Origin: Polyangium sp. 6x1
Lineage (GTDB): Bacteria; Myxococcota_A; Polyangia; Polyangiales; Polyangiaceae
NCBI RefSeq assembly: GCF_029946515.1
Contig: NZ_JARZHH010000013.1
Span: 1 to 64,000 of the forward strand
Direction: 5' to 3'
DNA: 64,000 nt
Notes under the pieces: model-generated
Told to the model about the DNA's origin: nothing
The model's database searches: none
Seen by the model: only the letters and a program-made list of their open reading frames with translations
Program-made: the position numbers and the translations under genes
In this document: positions 35,864-44,321 of the stretch, piece by piece
Layout: every line of letters starts with the position of its first letter
Position numbering within the stretch: the stretch's first letter is position 1

Positions 35864-35930
35864 GGGCATACGCGCGTTTGGCGCGGGCGGAGGGGTGTAT
35901 CGTCCGGGCATACCGCCGTATTGGCGGGGC
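35862..35930. repeat. Pair of hairpins in a shared frame with compensating stems
   Basis: Two copies 42 bp apart share the flanks CCGGGCATA and GGC. Copy 1: CGCGC (35871-35875), loop GTTTG, GCGCG (35881-35885). Copy 2: CCGCC (35913-35917), loop GTATT, GGCGG (35923-35927). The stem bases differ on both sides yet still pair. The rest of the 419-bp spacer 35834-36252 has no gene that I can support. Confidence 0.65.
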
Positions 35931-36252
35931 ATATTCGCGCCGTGTTGCAGGGACGAACGCGGTTTCGATCCCCTAGACGAAAAAGCGATAGATTTCCGCG
36001 AATTGGCCGGTTCATCCGGGAAATGCCGTCGGGAGTCTGGCATTCTACCTCCGGCGTTCCGGAACCTCCTTAATCGATAACACTGGCCGGACCGACAGAC
36101 AGGCGGCAACGACCCGCGTAGTGTCCTTTCTCGTCGCGGTTGCGGCGATTCGGAAATGCGCAGGTGGCGCGTTTCTGCGCACGTCGGCGCGTTTCGGCGG
36201 ATCTTCAATCGCCCCGGACGGCCATCGCGGCTTCTTCTTGGAGGGGACTTCG

Positions 36253-36786
36253 ATGATGAACGTGGAGCAGGCGATCGCCGAGGTCGCGAACGTGTACCAA
36301 TCGCTCACCGGGCACGCCATCAAGCCGGGACGTTATGAGCTCCCGCCGGAGGTGGATCCCATGGGGCAGGCCGAGAGCAATTATCGGCAATTCAAGGCGC
36401 TCCTCGAGCAGAAGGCGCGCGCCTCGGCGGAGCCGCGCGGCAAAACCGAGCCCGCATTCGCGCCTCCGTGCGATGTCGTCGAGCTCGAGCGCGAGGTGCG
36501 CGTGATGGTGGACGTCCCCGGCTGCGTGCGCGAGCAGCTCGCCGTGTCGGTGACCGGCGACGCGCTCACGATTCGCGGCGAGCGCGTGTCGATGCGGGCT
36601 GCGGCGGCGGGAATGATGCGACTGGAAGAGCGGCGCAAGGGGCCGATCCTCCGGACGATCGCGCTGCCGCCGCGGGCGCGGCGCGACGGGATCGAGGCGA
36701 CGCTGCGCGACGGCGTCCTCACGGTCACGATTCCCACGGATGGCCAAGGGACCGACGCGACCGAGGTCCCGATCGACGTGAAATGA
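36253..36786 (+). CDS. Hsp20/alpha-crystallin small heat-shock protein
   Basis: 177 residues from ATG 36253 (repeated at 36256) with a GGAGGGG ribosome site; the longer upstream frame is rejected. The N-terminal 70 residues (MMNVEQAIAEVANVYQSLTG...) are unusual for the family. The alpha-crystallin domain spans about 75-170: PPCDVVELEREVRVMVDVPG, VSVTGDALTIRGER, LEERRKGPILRTIALPPRAR and the signature ATLRDGVLTVTIP. It should act as an ATP-independent holdase. No CIRCE-type operator or clear heat-shock promoter is visible in the 419-bp upstream spacer. Confidence 0.88.
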   Translation: MMNVEQAIAEVANVYQSLTGHAIKPGRYELPPEVDPMGQAESNYRQFKALLEQKARASAEPRGKTEPAFAPPCDVVELEREVRVMVDVPGCVREQLAVSVTGDALTIRGERVSMRAAAAGMMRLEERRKGPILRTIALPPRARRDGIEATLRDGVLTVTIPTDGQGTDATEVPIDVK

Positions 36787-36927
36787 GTTTTTCGGGGGCG
36801 GGGCATTCGAGCTTCGCGCCCCCGGCAAGGATTTCTGGCGCTGCGCGCTGGAAAGGTAGTGCCGCGTCGGAGCATAGGGCTCCGGGGCGGAGATTGTGCA
36901 CGAGCCCTGATTCAGGGGGGTACGAAC

Positions 36928-37404
36928 ATGGATCACAAGACCTACGAGATCAACAACCTGCGCGTCCTCAATGATTACCTCGCCCAGACGATCGAGGTCC
37001 TGGCGCGCACGCAGCGGATCGGCCTGAATCGCGACTTCAGCCGCGACATGACCGGCGGCATCGGGCTCTCCCACACCCAGTTCGGCCCGACCCCGTTCGG
37101 CGTGCCGGTGCAGGGCATGGATCCCCGGACCGTGGATTACACGGCCGGCCTCGGGCACACGCCGTACGGCGTGTATCCGTACAACTATGCCATGCAGGGA
37201 GTCCCGACATGGACGGGCCAGCCCGTGGGCGCGCTGCCGACGAGCATCGATCCGTTCTACGCGCAGCGCAGCGGCCTGAGCCACACGACGGGCACGCCGT
37301 GGACGGGCTGGAACCCCCTCGCGGCCGAGATCGTGCGGCAGCGTGAGATCGCGCGTCAGCAGTACGAGGCCTGGTGCCGCTCCTGCTCGTCGTTCGGTTT
37401 CTGA
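36928..37404 (+). CDS. Unknown protein rich in Gly/Tyr/Thr/Pro
   Basis: 158 residues from ATG 36928, with a G-rich ribosome site (AGGGGGG) ten bases upstream. No signal peptide or membrane segment is visible. A helical N terminus (EINNLRVLNDYLAQTIEVLART) precedes a middle part with three related segments (GGIGLSHTQFGPTPFGV, AGLGHTPYGVYPYNY, SGLSHTTGTPWTGWNP), a loose repeat of GLxHTxxGxxP. A short helix and a Cys pair (WCRSCSSFGF) end the protein. I do not recognise a family. It follows hsp20 by 141 bp on the same strand, so it may share stress-linked expression. Confidence 0.72.
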   Translation: MDHKTYEINNLRVLNDYLAQTIEVLARTQRIGLNRDFSRDMTGGIGLSHTQFGPTPFGVPVQGMDPRTVDYTAGLGHTPYGVYPYNYAMQGVPTWTGQPVGALPTSIDPFYAQRSGLSHTTGTPWTGWNPLAAEIVRQREIARQQYEAWCRSCSSFGF

Positions 37405-37421
37405 TCGAAGCGCATTGAGGC

Positions 37422-37452
37422 GGGAGACGGGCCCTCTTCGGCCGGTCTCCCG
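37422..37452. terminator. Hairpin after the 36928 gene
   Basis: GGGAGAC plus an inner GGCC arm pairs with GTCTCCC over a short C/T loop, with one mismatch. It lies 18 bp after the stop of the gene at 36928-37404. Confidence 0.45.
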
Positions 37453-37478
37453 GCGCGCCAAACGCGCCGCTGGGTCTG

Positions 37479-37509
37479 GGCCGCCGTCACCTTTCGCGTG
37501 ACGGCGGCC
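37479..37509. terminator. Strong hairpin between converging genes
   Basis: GGCCGCCGTCAC (37479-37490) pairs perfectly with GTGACGGCGGCC (37498-37509) over a seven-base loop. A T-rich stretch follows on the plus side (CATTTCTGTTTTG). It lies between the converging genes ending at 37404 and 37587. Confidence 0.65.
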
Positions 37510-37586
37510 GAGGCCCATTTCTGTTTTGTCGCCGCGGCCGCGGCCGCGCCAGGAAGGCGCAGAGCCCGCATGCCTGCGGGGGGTTT

Positions 37587-39701
37587 TCACACGAGCTCGG
37601 GGAAAATCGTCTCGAGGACCTCGTCGAGCGTCCGCGCGAAGAAGACCATGCTCTCGGCGATCTTGCGCGGCACGCGCTCGGCGTGCGCCACGTCGTCCCG
37701 ATTCTGCGCGGGGAGCACGATGCGCGAGAGACGACGCTCGTAGGCGCCCTCGATCTTCGCGTCGACGTCGCCGATGCGGCCGAGCGACACGACGTCGTGC
37801 GCGTCGCAGATGACGGCGCCGGAGAATGCCACGTCGCCCGGCGCGGAGAAGCCGAGCATCACGCTCGCGAATGCGATGGCGATCGGCAGGCCGGCGCTGT
37901 CGCCCGACGAGGGCTCGTCGTCTTTCGTGAAACGAAGGAGAAAACGGCGATCGTCGAGCTCGGGATCGACGCGGTGAGGATAACGGGACCGGACGAAGGC
38001 GCGCACGGCCAGGAAGATCGAGGCCGCGCGGGCGCGCAGGTCGGGCGCGACCGAGCCGAGCACGTCCTTTTCGTCGAGGCCTCCGCGGCCTCGTTTCGTG
38101 CGCCGGCTGTCGACCCAGAGCTCGTGAATCACGCCGCGCACGTCCCCGCCGCGTCGCAATGCAGCGGCGGCGAGCACATAGGGGCGCGGCGCGCGCGCGC
38201 CTTCCGCGAGGGCGCGCGCATGGGCCTCGTAGCGCGCCTTCGCGTCGAGCTCGCCCCGCGCCTCGGCCACGCGGGCGAGCGAGAGCACGGCCGCGTGATC
38301 CTCCGGGTGCGCTTTGCGCCGCGCCCGCAGCACCGACGCCGCCTCCGCGAGCCGCTCCGGCGAAACGAGCGCCTCGCGCGCGTCCTCCGCATTCGCGTCC
38401 TCGCGGCCGAGCAGGCGCGTGAGCGCCGCGGCGTCCGGCCGATCGAGCCCCGCGACCGCGCGCCGCCGGGCCGAACGCGCGCGCTCGTGCGCCCCGCTCA
38501 CCTCGAGCGCGTCCGCGAAATAGAGCAAATCGATGGACGTGGTTCGTCCTTCGTTTTCGAGCTCCGCGTACATGGCCTCCGCGCGCGCCGCGTCGCCGGC
38601 CCAGAGCGCGAGCGCAGCGGCGCGCCTTCGGTGCTCGGGGCGCTTTCGATCGCGGATCCGATCGAAGAGGTGCTGGACGGCCCGATGCCCGAACGGCAAA
38701 ACGGACAAACCCTCCGGCGGCACGTAAGCGGTCGGCAAGGCGCGCGCGGCCTCGCGGAGTGACAGCACGTGCATGCGACGGCGAAACACGTCCAGGTATC
38801 TCGCCTCGAAGAGCTCGGCGAGGCGGGCATGCCCGAGCTTGCCCACGAGCCGCGCGATACGCCGGAGCAGCGTGGGGCGCCGCGTGACGAGGTAGGCATA
38901 TCGCACGGCCCGGAGCGCGCGGCGGATCCGCTCGGGTGTCCCTTCTCGTTCGTACAGGAGCGAAAGGCATAACAATCGCTCCACGTCGCTCGCGAGCCCC
39001 GGCTCGTCGGCGAGGCGCTCCAGCGTGGCGATCGCGCCGCGCACGTCCTGCGCCTGCTCCAGCAAGAAAGCCCGCTCCAGCATCGCGAGCTTGTAGACGC
39101 TGCGCGCCTCGGAGCGCGCCCGCGCCGCGACCCGATCCACGATCCGCAGCGCGCCCTGCAAATTGCCCCCGAATGCCACGCGAAACGCGTGCTCGAGCTC
39201 GGACAAACCCGTCGTCGACCCCGCCTCGGCGGCGATGTGCGGCGCGCGGGCCGAGGGCGACTCTTCTCGCATGCTCGCCTCGAAGAGCCGCCCGAGCGTG
39301 GCCAGCGTCGAAGGCTCGCCGCCGGCCCGGGCCGCCATCTCCGTGTGCAGCGTGATCGCCGCGCCGAGCTCGCCGCGCGTGTGATGAATCGCCGCGAGCA
39401 GCCCCAGGGCTGCCTCGTCGTCGGGCGCGAGCGCGAGCGCCGCGTGCGCCTCCACCTCGGCGCGATCCGACAGGCGCGCCTCGAACGACAGCCGCGCCAC
39501 CACGATGTGCGCCTCGGCGCGCCGCCGGAGCGGCTCTTTGCGCGTGCGCCGCGGCGGATCCACGAGCTCCATTTCGAGCAGGTGTCCGAGCTGGCGCAAG
39601 AGCTCGTCGTCGAGGCCTTCGGAGGCCAGGGCGGCGTCGAGCTCTCGTCCCTCGCCGGTCTCCGAAGGGGGACCGGCTGCCTGGTGTTTGTCCCGCGACA
39701 T
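37587..39701 (-). CDS. TPR-like protein fused to a Lon (S16)-type protease domain
   Basis: 704 residues, ATG 39701, no signal peptide. About 500 residues are helical and TPR-like (VEAHAALALAPDDEAALGLL, AALALWAGDAARAEAMYAEL, LSLARVAEARGELDAKARYE). The last 170 match the proteolytic domain of Lon: SSGDSAGLPIAIAFASVMLG holds the nucleophile Ser (about 602), and GRIGDVDAKIEGAYERRLSRIVLPAQN holds the Lys (about 649). The Ser-Lys distance of 47 compares with 43 in E. coli Lon. There is no AAA+ ATPase module, so it cannot be a normal Lon. It may be an ATP-independent protease recruited by the TPR scaffold, or part of a larger complex. The next gene upstream on the same strand is a receiver-domain protein, 39 bp away, probably in the same operon. 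Confidence 0.85.
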   Translation of the reverse strand: MSRDKHQAAGPPSETGEGRELDAALASEGLDDELLRQLGHLLEMELVDPPRRTRKEPLRRRAEAHIVVARLSFEARLSDRAEVEAHAALALAPDDEAALGLLAAIHHTRGELGAAITLHTEMAARAGGEPSTLATLGRLFEASMREESPSARAPHIAAEAGSTTGLSELEHAFRVAFGGNLQGALRIVDRVAARARSEARSVYKLAMLERAFLLEQAQDVRGAIATLERLADEPGLASDVERLLCLSLLYEREGTPERIRRALRAVRYAYLVTRRPTLLRRIARLVGKLGHARLAELFEARYLDVFRRRMHVLSLREAARALPTAYVPPEGLSVLPFGHRAVQHLFDRIRDRKRPEHRRRAAALALWAGDAARAEAMYAELENEGRTTSIDLLYFADALEVSGAHERARSARRRAVAGLDRPDAAALTRLLGREDANAEDAREALVSPERLAEAASVLRARRKAHPEDHAAVLSLARVAEARGELDAKARYEAHARALAEGARAPRPYVLAAAALRRGGDVRGVIHELWVDSRRTKRGRGGLDEKDVLGSVAPDLRARAASIFLAVRAFVRSRYPHRVDPELDDRRFLLRFTKDDEPSSGDSAGLPIAIAFASVMLGFSAPGDVAFSGAVICDAHDVVSLGRIGDVDAKIEGAYERRLSRIVLPAQNRDDVAHAERVPRKIAESMVFFARTLDEVLETIFPELV

Positions 39702-39740
39702 CCCGCTTTCAGCGCTCGTGGCTCGTCACGGACGCGCCGA

Positions 39741-40232
39741 TCACGCCGTATGCATCCTGGGCCCCGAGGGCACCTTCCGGGGCTCGTTTCCGCGCTCGGC
39801 CACGCGCGGCTTCTCGAGGGCGCGGTCGATCGCGGCGAGCAAGGTTTGCTCCGACGAACCCTTGGGCACCCACCCCACGCCGAGCTGGGCGAGCCGATCC
39901 TCCAGGGTGCGCGAAATGGGCCCGCTCGTGACCACGGCGGGCACGCCGAGCGACGCCGCGTCGAGGATCAGGCGAAAGCCGCCCTGCGAGTGCCCCGACA
40001 AACCCAGATCGGCGACGACGAGATCGGGGTGCCGCACGAGCAGGGCTTCGAGCGCGGTGGGGACGCAGTCGGCTTCGAGAGCGACCGCGGGCGCGTATTT
40101 TTCGACGAGGAGCGCGCCAATGAGGCGCCTGCGGGTCGCGTCGTCGTCGGCCACGAGAATGCGCCGCACGTCGTTCGTCGAGCCTTCGCGGTTCTTGTGA
40201 AGTCCCGGTCGGATACCAGAAGCAGAACGCAT
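39741..40232 (-). CDS. Stand-alone receiver-domain protein
   Basis: 163 residues from ATG 40232 with an AGGGGGGG ribosome site. It has a single CheY-like receiver domain: ILVADDDATRRRLI (acidic cluster), LVVADLGLSGHSQGG (phospho-acceptor Asp), AVVTSGP (Ser/Thr position) and GWVPKGSS (conserved Lys). There is no output domain, only a short charged C-terminal tail (PRVAERGNEPRKVPSGPR). It probably acts by protein-protein contact. It lies immediately upstream of the TPR-Lon gene on the same strand, so it may control that protein. Confidence 0.85.
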   Translation of the reverse strand: MRSASGIRPGLHKNREGSTNDVRRILVADDDATRRRLIGALLVEKYAPAVALEADCVPTALEALLVRHPDLVVADLGLSGHSQGGFRLILDAASLGVPAVVTSGPISRTLEDRLAQLGVGWVPKGSSEQTLLAAIDRALEKPRVAERGNEPRKVPSGPRMHTA

Positions 40233-40375
40233 GGCCCCCCCTGCGAGCTTGCCGGATACCGAGTACGCCACGCACGGGGCCGCCATGCCATCGGGCGTCG
40301 CGGTCAAGGAAGGTCGGGGCGAGCCTGAGGTAAGGAATGGTTGAGTCCGGGCGGATCACGCCCAGAGGACGCATG

Positions 40376-40710
40376 TTGGAGACGCGTGCGCGCGACTTGG
40401 AGACGCGCGCACGCGTCTTCGAGGCGCCTTCCGTCGACCCGGAGGACGCGCGCGGGCGACTTCGAGACGCGCGGACGCGACTTGGAGACGCGCGGACGCG
40501 ACTTCGATACGCCCTCAACCGACCCCGGGGACGCGCGCACGCGTCTTGGAGACGCGCGCAGGCATCTTGGGAGACGTGCGCACGCGTCTCGGAGACGTGC
40601 GCAGGCGACTTGGAGACGTGCGCAGGCGACTTGGAGACGCGCGCAGGCGACTTGGAGACGCGCGCAGGCGACTTGGAGACGCGTACAGGCGACCTGGAGG
40701 CGCGCCTATT
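40376..40710. repeat. 21-bp minisatellite, about 15-16 units
   Basis: About 335 bp of tandem units close to GGAGACGCGCGCAGGCGACTT, with the most regular block at 40595-40685 and more diverged units on the left. Because the unit is a multiple of three, several frames stay open on both strands; one plus frame (40337-40720) would give a LETRAGD heptad repeat. I treat it as non-coding variable-number repeat DNA. The remaining bases of the 40233-40759 spacer show nothing recognisable. Confidence 0.85.
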
Positions 40711-40759
40711 CGTAACTTAGCCCACTCGAACGCGCGCCGTCACCACCCCGTCGGGTCGG

Positions 40760-41746
40760 TCAGGCGGCCCGCCGCGAGAGCGCCTCGTCCAGGATCGCGA
40801 GGCACCCTTCCTGCGAGTCACACGCGTTCAGCGCGCGCCGCAGCGCGGCCGCGCCCGGGAGCCCGTGCAGGTAGCCCGCGAGGTGCCTTCGGGTCACGTG
40901 CACCCCGTGGGGCTCGCCGCGCTCCTCCGTGTTCATCACGAGGTGCTTCTTGCAGAGCTCGATTCGCTCCTCCGGCGTCGGCGGATCGATCGACCGGCCC
41001 TCTTCGAGCAGCGCCTTCGCCTCGCGGAAGATCCACGGGTGCTCGATCGCCCGGCGCCCCACCATCACGCCCTCGCATCCCGTCTCCGCGAGCGCGCGCT
41101 TCGCGTCGTCCGCGCTCTTGATGTCGCCGTTCACGATCACCGGAATGCCGACCACGCTCTTCGCGCGCGCCGCCCAGGACCAGTCCGCCGCCCCCGAGTG
41201 GCCCATCTGCGCCGTACGGCAATGGATCGTCAATGCGGAGACGCCCGCGCCTTCCAGCCGCTTCGCGAGCTCCACGATCGGCATCTCCGACTCGGGGCCC
41301 CAGCCGATCCGCGTCTTCACCGTCACCGGCATGGACACGCGGCGCACGACCATCGCGGCCATCTCGACCATCGCCGTCGGGTTCCGGAGCCAGCCGGCGC
41401 CCGCGCCGCGGCCCGCGATCTTCGGCACCCAGCAGCCGCAGTTGATGTCGAGGAACGAGGGCCCCGCCGCCGCGGCGATCTCGGCGGCCTCGGCGAGCCG
41501 GTCGGGATCGGAGCCGTAGATCTGGATGGCGGTCGGCTGATCGTCCGGGCCGAGCGTGATCTTCCGGCGCGCGTTGCGGCAGCCGCGCAAGAGGCCCTCG
41601 ACGTTCACGAACTCCGTCACGCAGAGCTCGGCGCCGAGCTCGCGGCAGAGCTTGCGGAAGACGGCGTCGGAGACGTCCTCCATCGGCGCGAGGATGACGG
41701 GCCGCGAGGAGAAGAGCTTTTGGAAAAGCGTTCGGTCGGAGGGCAC
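40760..41746 (-). CDS. dus: tRNA-dihydrouridine synthase
   Basis: 328 residues from GTG 41746. An FMN enzyme reducing uridines in the tRNA D-loop. Motifs in order: ILAPMEDVSDAVFRKLCREL (FMN-binding start), TEFVNVEGLLRG, IQIYGSDPDRLAEAAEIA, FLDINCGCWVPKIAGRGAGA (active-site Cys in GC; the usual following Pro is Trp), VTVKTRIGWG, LTIHCRTAQMGHSG, IPVIVNGDIKSADDAKRAL and GCEGVMVGRRAIEHPWIF. It is closest to the DusB group. The minisatellite lies just beyond its stop, and a lipoprotein gene diverges from it. Confidence 0.93.
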   Translation of the reverse strand: MPSDRTLFQKLFSSRPVILAPMEDVSDAVFRKLCRELGAELCVTEFVNVEGLLRGCRNARRKITLGPDDQPTAIQIYGSDPDRLAEAAEIAAAAGPSFLDINCGCWVPKIAGRGAGAGWLRNPTAMVEMAAMVVRRVSMPVTVKTRIGWGPESEMPIVELAKRLEGAGVSALTIHCRTAQMGHSGAADWSWAARAKSVVGIPVIVNGDIKSADDAKRALAETGCEGVMVGRRAIEHPWIFREAKALLEEGRSIDPPTPEERIELCKKHLVMNTEERGEPHGVHVTRRHLAGYLHGLPGAAALRRALNACDSQEGCLAILDEALSRRAA

Positions 41747-41832
41747 AGGGGTTCTCGAAGGGGGAGGTTAGAGCATGCGGCAGACGGACGCGCCAGCGAT
41801 CCGGGCGTGATTGCGGGTAGACTCGCCGCCCC

Positions 41833-42630
41833 ATGGAGAAACTCCCGCTCGTCCCGCTTCTGCTCGGTCTCCTCGCCACCGCGTGTAGCTCCTCCGTTTC
41901 CGAGCCGAGTACGCCTTCGCTCCTCTCGAGCGCGTCCTACGGCAGCGCGCCTTCCGCGTTCTCGGCGCCGAGCGGGCCCTCGATTCCGAGTCGCGGCGAC
42001 GCGCGCGGCGGGCTCGTCGTGCGCCCGGATCTCGCGTGTGTTCCGTTCGTTTTGCGCGTCGAGCTCGCCGATCCAAAGGCCGGGCTCGACCTCCTGGAGA
42101 AGGCCACGCTCGCCGTGAAGGAGCGCTTCGGCGCGGCCACGGGCGGCGCGGCCACGATCGCCATGCTCGGCGCGAACACGACGGCGGCGCCTGGGTACGC
42201 GAAGGCGAAGGAGGACGAGCCGCCGCCCGCGCGCTTCGTCGTGACCGTGGACGGCGCGGTCGAGGTCCCGCTCGCCGCGCAGGCGGGCTACTGGGCGCGC
42301 GCGAAGCTCGTCGCGGGGCTCGTCGAGGCCTCGCGCAAGCACGAGGCGCTCGTGCCTTCAGCGGGCGAAGGCGCCCCGAAGATCGAGACCGCGTTCGGCT
42401 CGCCCGAGATCAAGGTCCGCGACCCCGAGGCGTATCGGCCCGAGCTCGTCAAAGATTGGGTCGAGCGCGCGCGCGCCTTCGCCCGCGTCGCCGAGTCCCA
42501 GGCCGCGCCGCTCCAGCTCGTCTCGTGCGAGCCGCCGAGCGCCATCACGCAGACGCCGATCTCGCTCGAACAGGTCGGCCTCGCGCTCCCCGTCTCCTGC
42601 CGCATCGACGTGGCCCCGCATCCCCGCTGA
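41833..42630 (+). CDS. Lipoprotein of unknown function
   Basis: 265 residues, ATG 41833, lipoprotein signal MEKLPLVPLLLGLLATACSS. A Ser/Pro/Ala-rich spacer to about residue 55 is followed by a globular part with VPFVLRVELADPKAGLDLLE, ARFVVTVDGAVEVPLAAQAG and VERARAFARVAESQAAPLQL, then SAITQTPISLEQVGLALPVS. The last portions recall the C terminus of SIMPL/DUF541-type proteins, but the match is weak and I leave it unnamed. It precedes the DUF2330 gene on the same strand. Confidence 0.75.
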   Translation: MEKLPLVPLLLGLLATACSSSVSEPSTPSLLSSASYGSAPSAFSAPSGPSIPSRGDARGGLVVRPDLACVPFVLRVELADPKAGLDLLEKATLAVKERFGAATGGAATIAMLGANTTAAPGYAKAKEDEPPPARFVVTVDGAVEVPLAAQAGYWARAKLVAGLVEASRKHEALVPSAGEGAPKIETAFGSPEIKVRDPEAYRPELVKDWVERARAFARVAESQAAPLQLVSCEPPSAITQTPISLEQVGLALPVSCRIDVAPHPR

Positions 42631-42784
42631 AACGGACCCCGCGGCGCTCTCGCCCTGTGTGGCGCACTCTGGCGCAGCGTTTTGCCTGCAAACGCCTGCA
42701 TTCGGGTCGGCATCGCTTTTGCTGACACCGCCCGCACCTTGGCTTGCTTTGCTTGAAAGCTCCGACCGAGAGGAGATCTTCCCC

Positions 42785-44284
42785 ATGCGAACCGGCTTCG
42801 TCGTCCCCGTCCTCGCCGCCACGCTCCTCGCCGCGCTCACCACCACCGACGAGGCCGCCGCGTGTGGGGGATGTTTCGCGCCGCCGAGCCAGAGCACCGT
42901 CGTCTCGGCGCATCGCATGGCGCTTTCGATCTCGCCGAAGCAGACGGTGCTCTGGGATCAGATCCAGTACGACGGCGACCCCGAGAGCTTCGCGTGGGTC
43001 TTGCCGGTCAAGCCGGGCGCGGTGATCGAGGTCTCCACCGACGCCTGGTTCGACACGCTCGACGCCGCGACGACCACGCAGATCTTCCAGGCGAGCGTCG
43101 ATTGCGGCGACGGGAACAGCAGCGGCTTCGGCTGCGGCGACGCGCTCGCGGGCCGCTCGTTCTCGGCCTCGGAGGATGGCAGCAACGGCGGCGGCGGCCC
43201 GAGCGTCACGGTCGTCCACCGCGGCACCGTCGGCCCTTATCAGACCGTCACGCTCAGCACGGACACGCCCGGCGCGCTGAATGGCTGGCTCGACAGCGCG
43301 GGGTACGCGATCGATCCCTCGACGCAGCCGGTGATCGACGCCTACATCGCGGAGAAGTTCGACTTCATCGCGATCAAGCTCCAGCCGGGCAAGGACGTGA
43401 AGGCGATGAAGCCCGTGCGCGTCGTGCAGCCGGGCGCGAGCCCCGTTCTCCCGCTGCGCATGGTGGCGATCGGCAGCGGCGCGAACGTCGCGATCACGCT
43501 CTTCACGATCACCGAGTCCCGCTCGGCGGCGAAGAACTTCAACAACGTCGTCGCCCCTGTCGACCTGCTCTCGTGGGACTTCAAGACGCAGGGGTCGAAC
43601 TACGGCGAGCTCCGCACGAAGGTGCTCGAGCAGAAGGGCGGCGCGTCGTGGCTGACGTCGTTCGCGTTCCAGGGCGGCCTGCTCTCGCAGCTCCCCGGCC
43701 TCTTCAGCTTCCAGGGCTTCCGCACGTACACGACCGCCGGCAACGGATCCTTCGCCGACACGATCGCGGGGGCGTACGTGCAGCAGGGCATCGCGAACGC
43801 CGAGACGATGGACGGCGCGTGCTCGGCGTCCTTCGTGAACATCGGCCAGAGCAGCGCCATGGTCTCGAACCCGTGCCCCGCGGGCGTGCCGCTCGACGAT
43901 CCGTCCTGCGGCGAGGTCGGCACGAACGAGATCGACGCCCGCACGCTCGCGTGCGGCAAGCTCGACGACCTCGCGATCGCGCTGAACGGCCTGCATCCGA
44001 AGGACGTTTGGCTCACGCGGCTCGAAGCGAACCTGCCGCGCGCGGCGCTCGGCAGTGATCTCGTCGTCGAGCCCGCGGACGCGCAGGAGTCCGTCGACAA
44101 CATGCATCAGGCGCGCATCGGCACGAACGTCGAGGTGTTCTGCGATGGCTCGGCCGCTCCGATCCCGGGTGGCGGCAAGAAGAGGGGCGGCGACGGACGT
44201 GGCCCGCTCGTCGTTGCCTTCGGCATGGCGCTCGCCGCGCTCGCCGCGGCTGCGCGCCGGCGGATCAGCGTCACGAGGGCCTGA
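42785..44284 (+). CDS. Exported DUF2330-family protein
   Basis: 499 residues; ATG 42785 is chosen for the GAGGAG site upstream and because it starts a signal peptide (MRTGFVVPVLAATLLAALTT...EAAA). The mature N terminus CGGCFAPPSQSTVVSAHRMA is the hallmark of DUF2330, followed by TVLWDQIQYDGDPESFAWVL and PVKPGAVIEVS. A C-terminal hydrophobic helix (GPLVVAFGMALAALAAAA) with trailing arginines anchors it in the membrane, like a sorting signal without the Cys of MYXO-CTERM. Function is unknown; the family is expanded in myxobacteria. Confidence 0.85.
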   Translation: MRTGFVVPVLAATLLAALTTTDEAAACGGCFAPPSQSTVVSAHRMALSISPKQTVLWDQIQYDGDPESFAWVLPVKPGAVIEVSTDAWFDTLDAATTTQIFQASVDCGDGNSSGFGCGDALAGRSFSASEDGSNGGGGPSVTVVHRGTVGPYQTVTLSTDTPGALNGWLDSAGYAIDPSTQPVIDAYIAEKFDFIAIKLQPGKDVKAMKPVRVVQPGASPVLPLRMVAIGSGANVAITLFTITESRSAAKNFNNVVAPVDLLSWDFKTQGSNYGELRTKVLEQKGGASWLTSFAFQGGLLSQLPGLFSFQGFRTYTTAGNGSFADTIAGAYVQQGIANAETMDGACSASFVNIGQSSAMVSNPCPAGVPLDDPSCGEVGTNEIDARTLACGKLDDLAIALNGLHPKDVWLTRLEANLPRAALGSDLVVEPADAQESVDNMHQARIGTNVEVFCDGSAAPIPGGGKKRGGDGRGPLVVAFGMALAALAAAARRRISVTRA

Positions 44285-44321
44285 GCTTCCCCCGTTTCGA
44301 TATGCTAGGCGCGAGAGCGCC

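Noticed and set aside
36037-36060. Sigma-54-like TGGCA element before hsp20
   Set aside because: A GC pair at the correct -12 distance is missing.
40376-40710. CRISPR array
   Set aside because: Units are contiguous with no unique spacers and no cas genes nearby.
40337-40720. Heptad-repeat protein (LETRAGD) encoded by the minisatellite
   Set aside because: All frames on both strands stay open because the unit is 21 bp; no domain or secretion signal supports translation.
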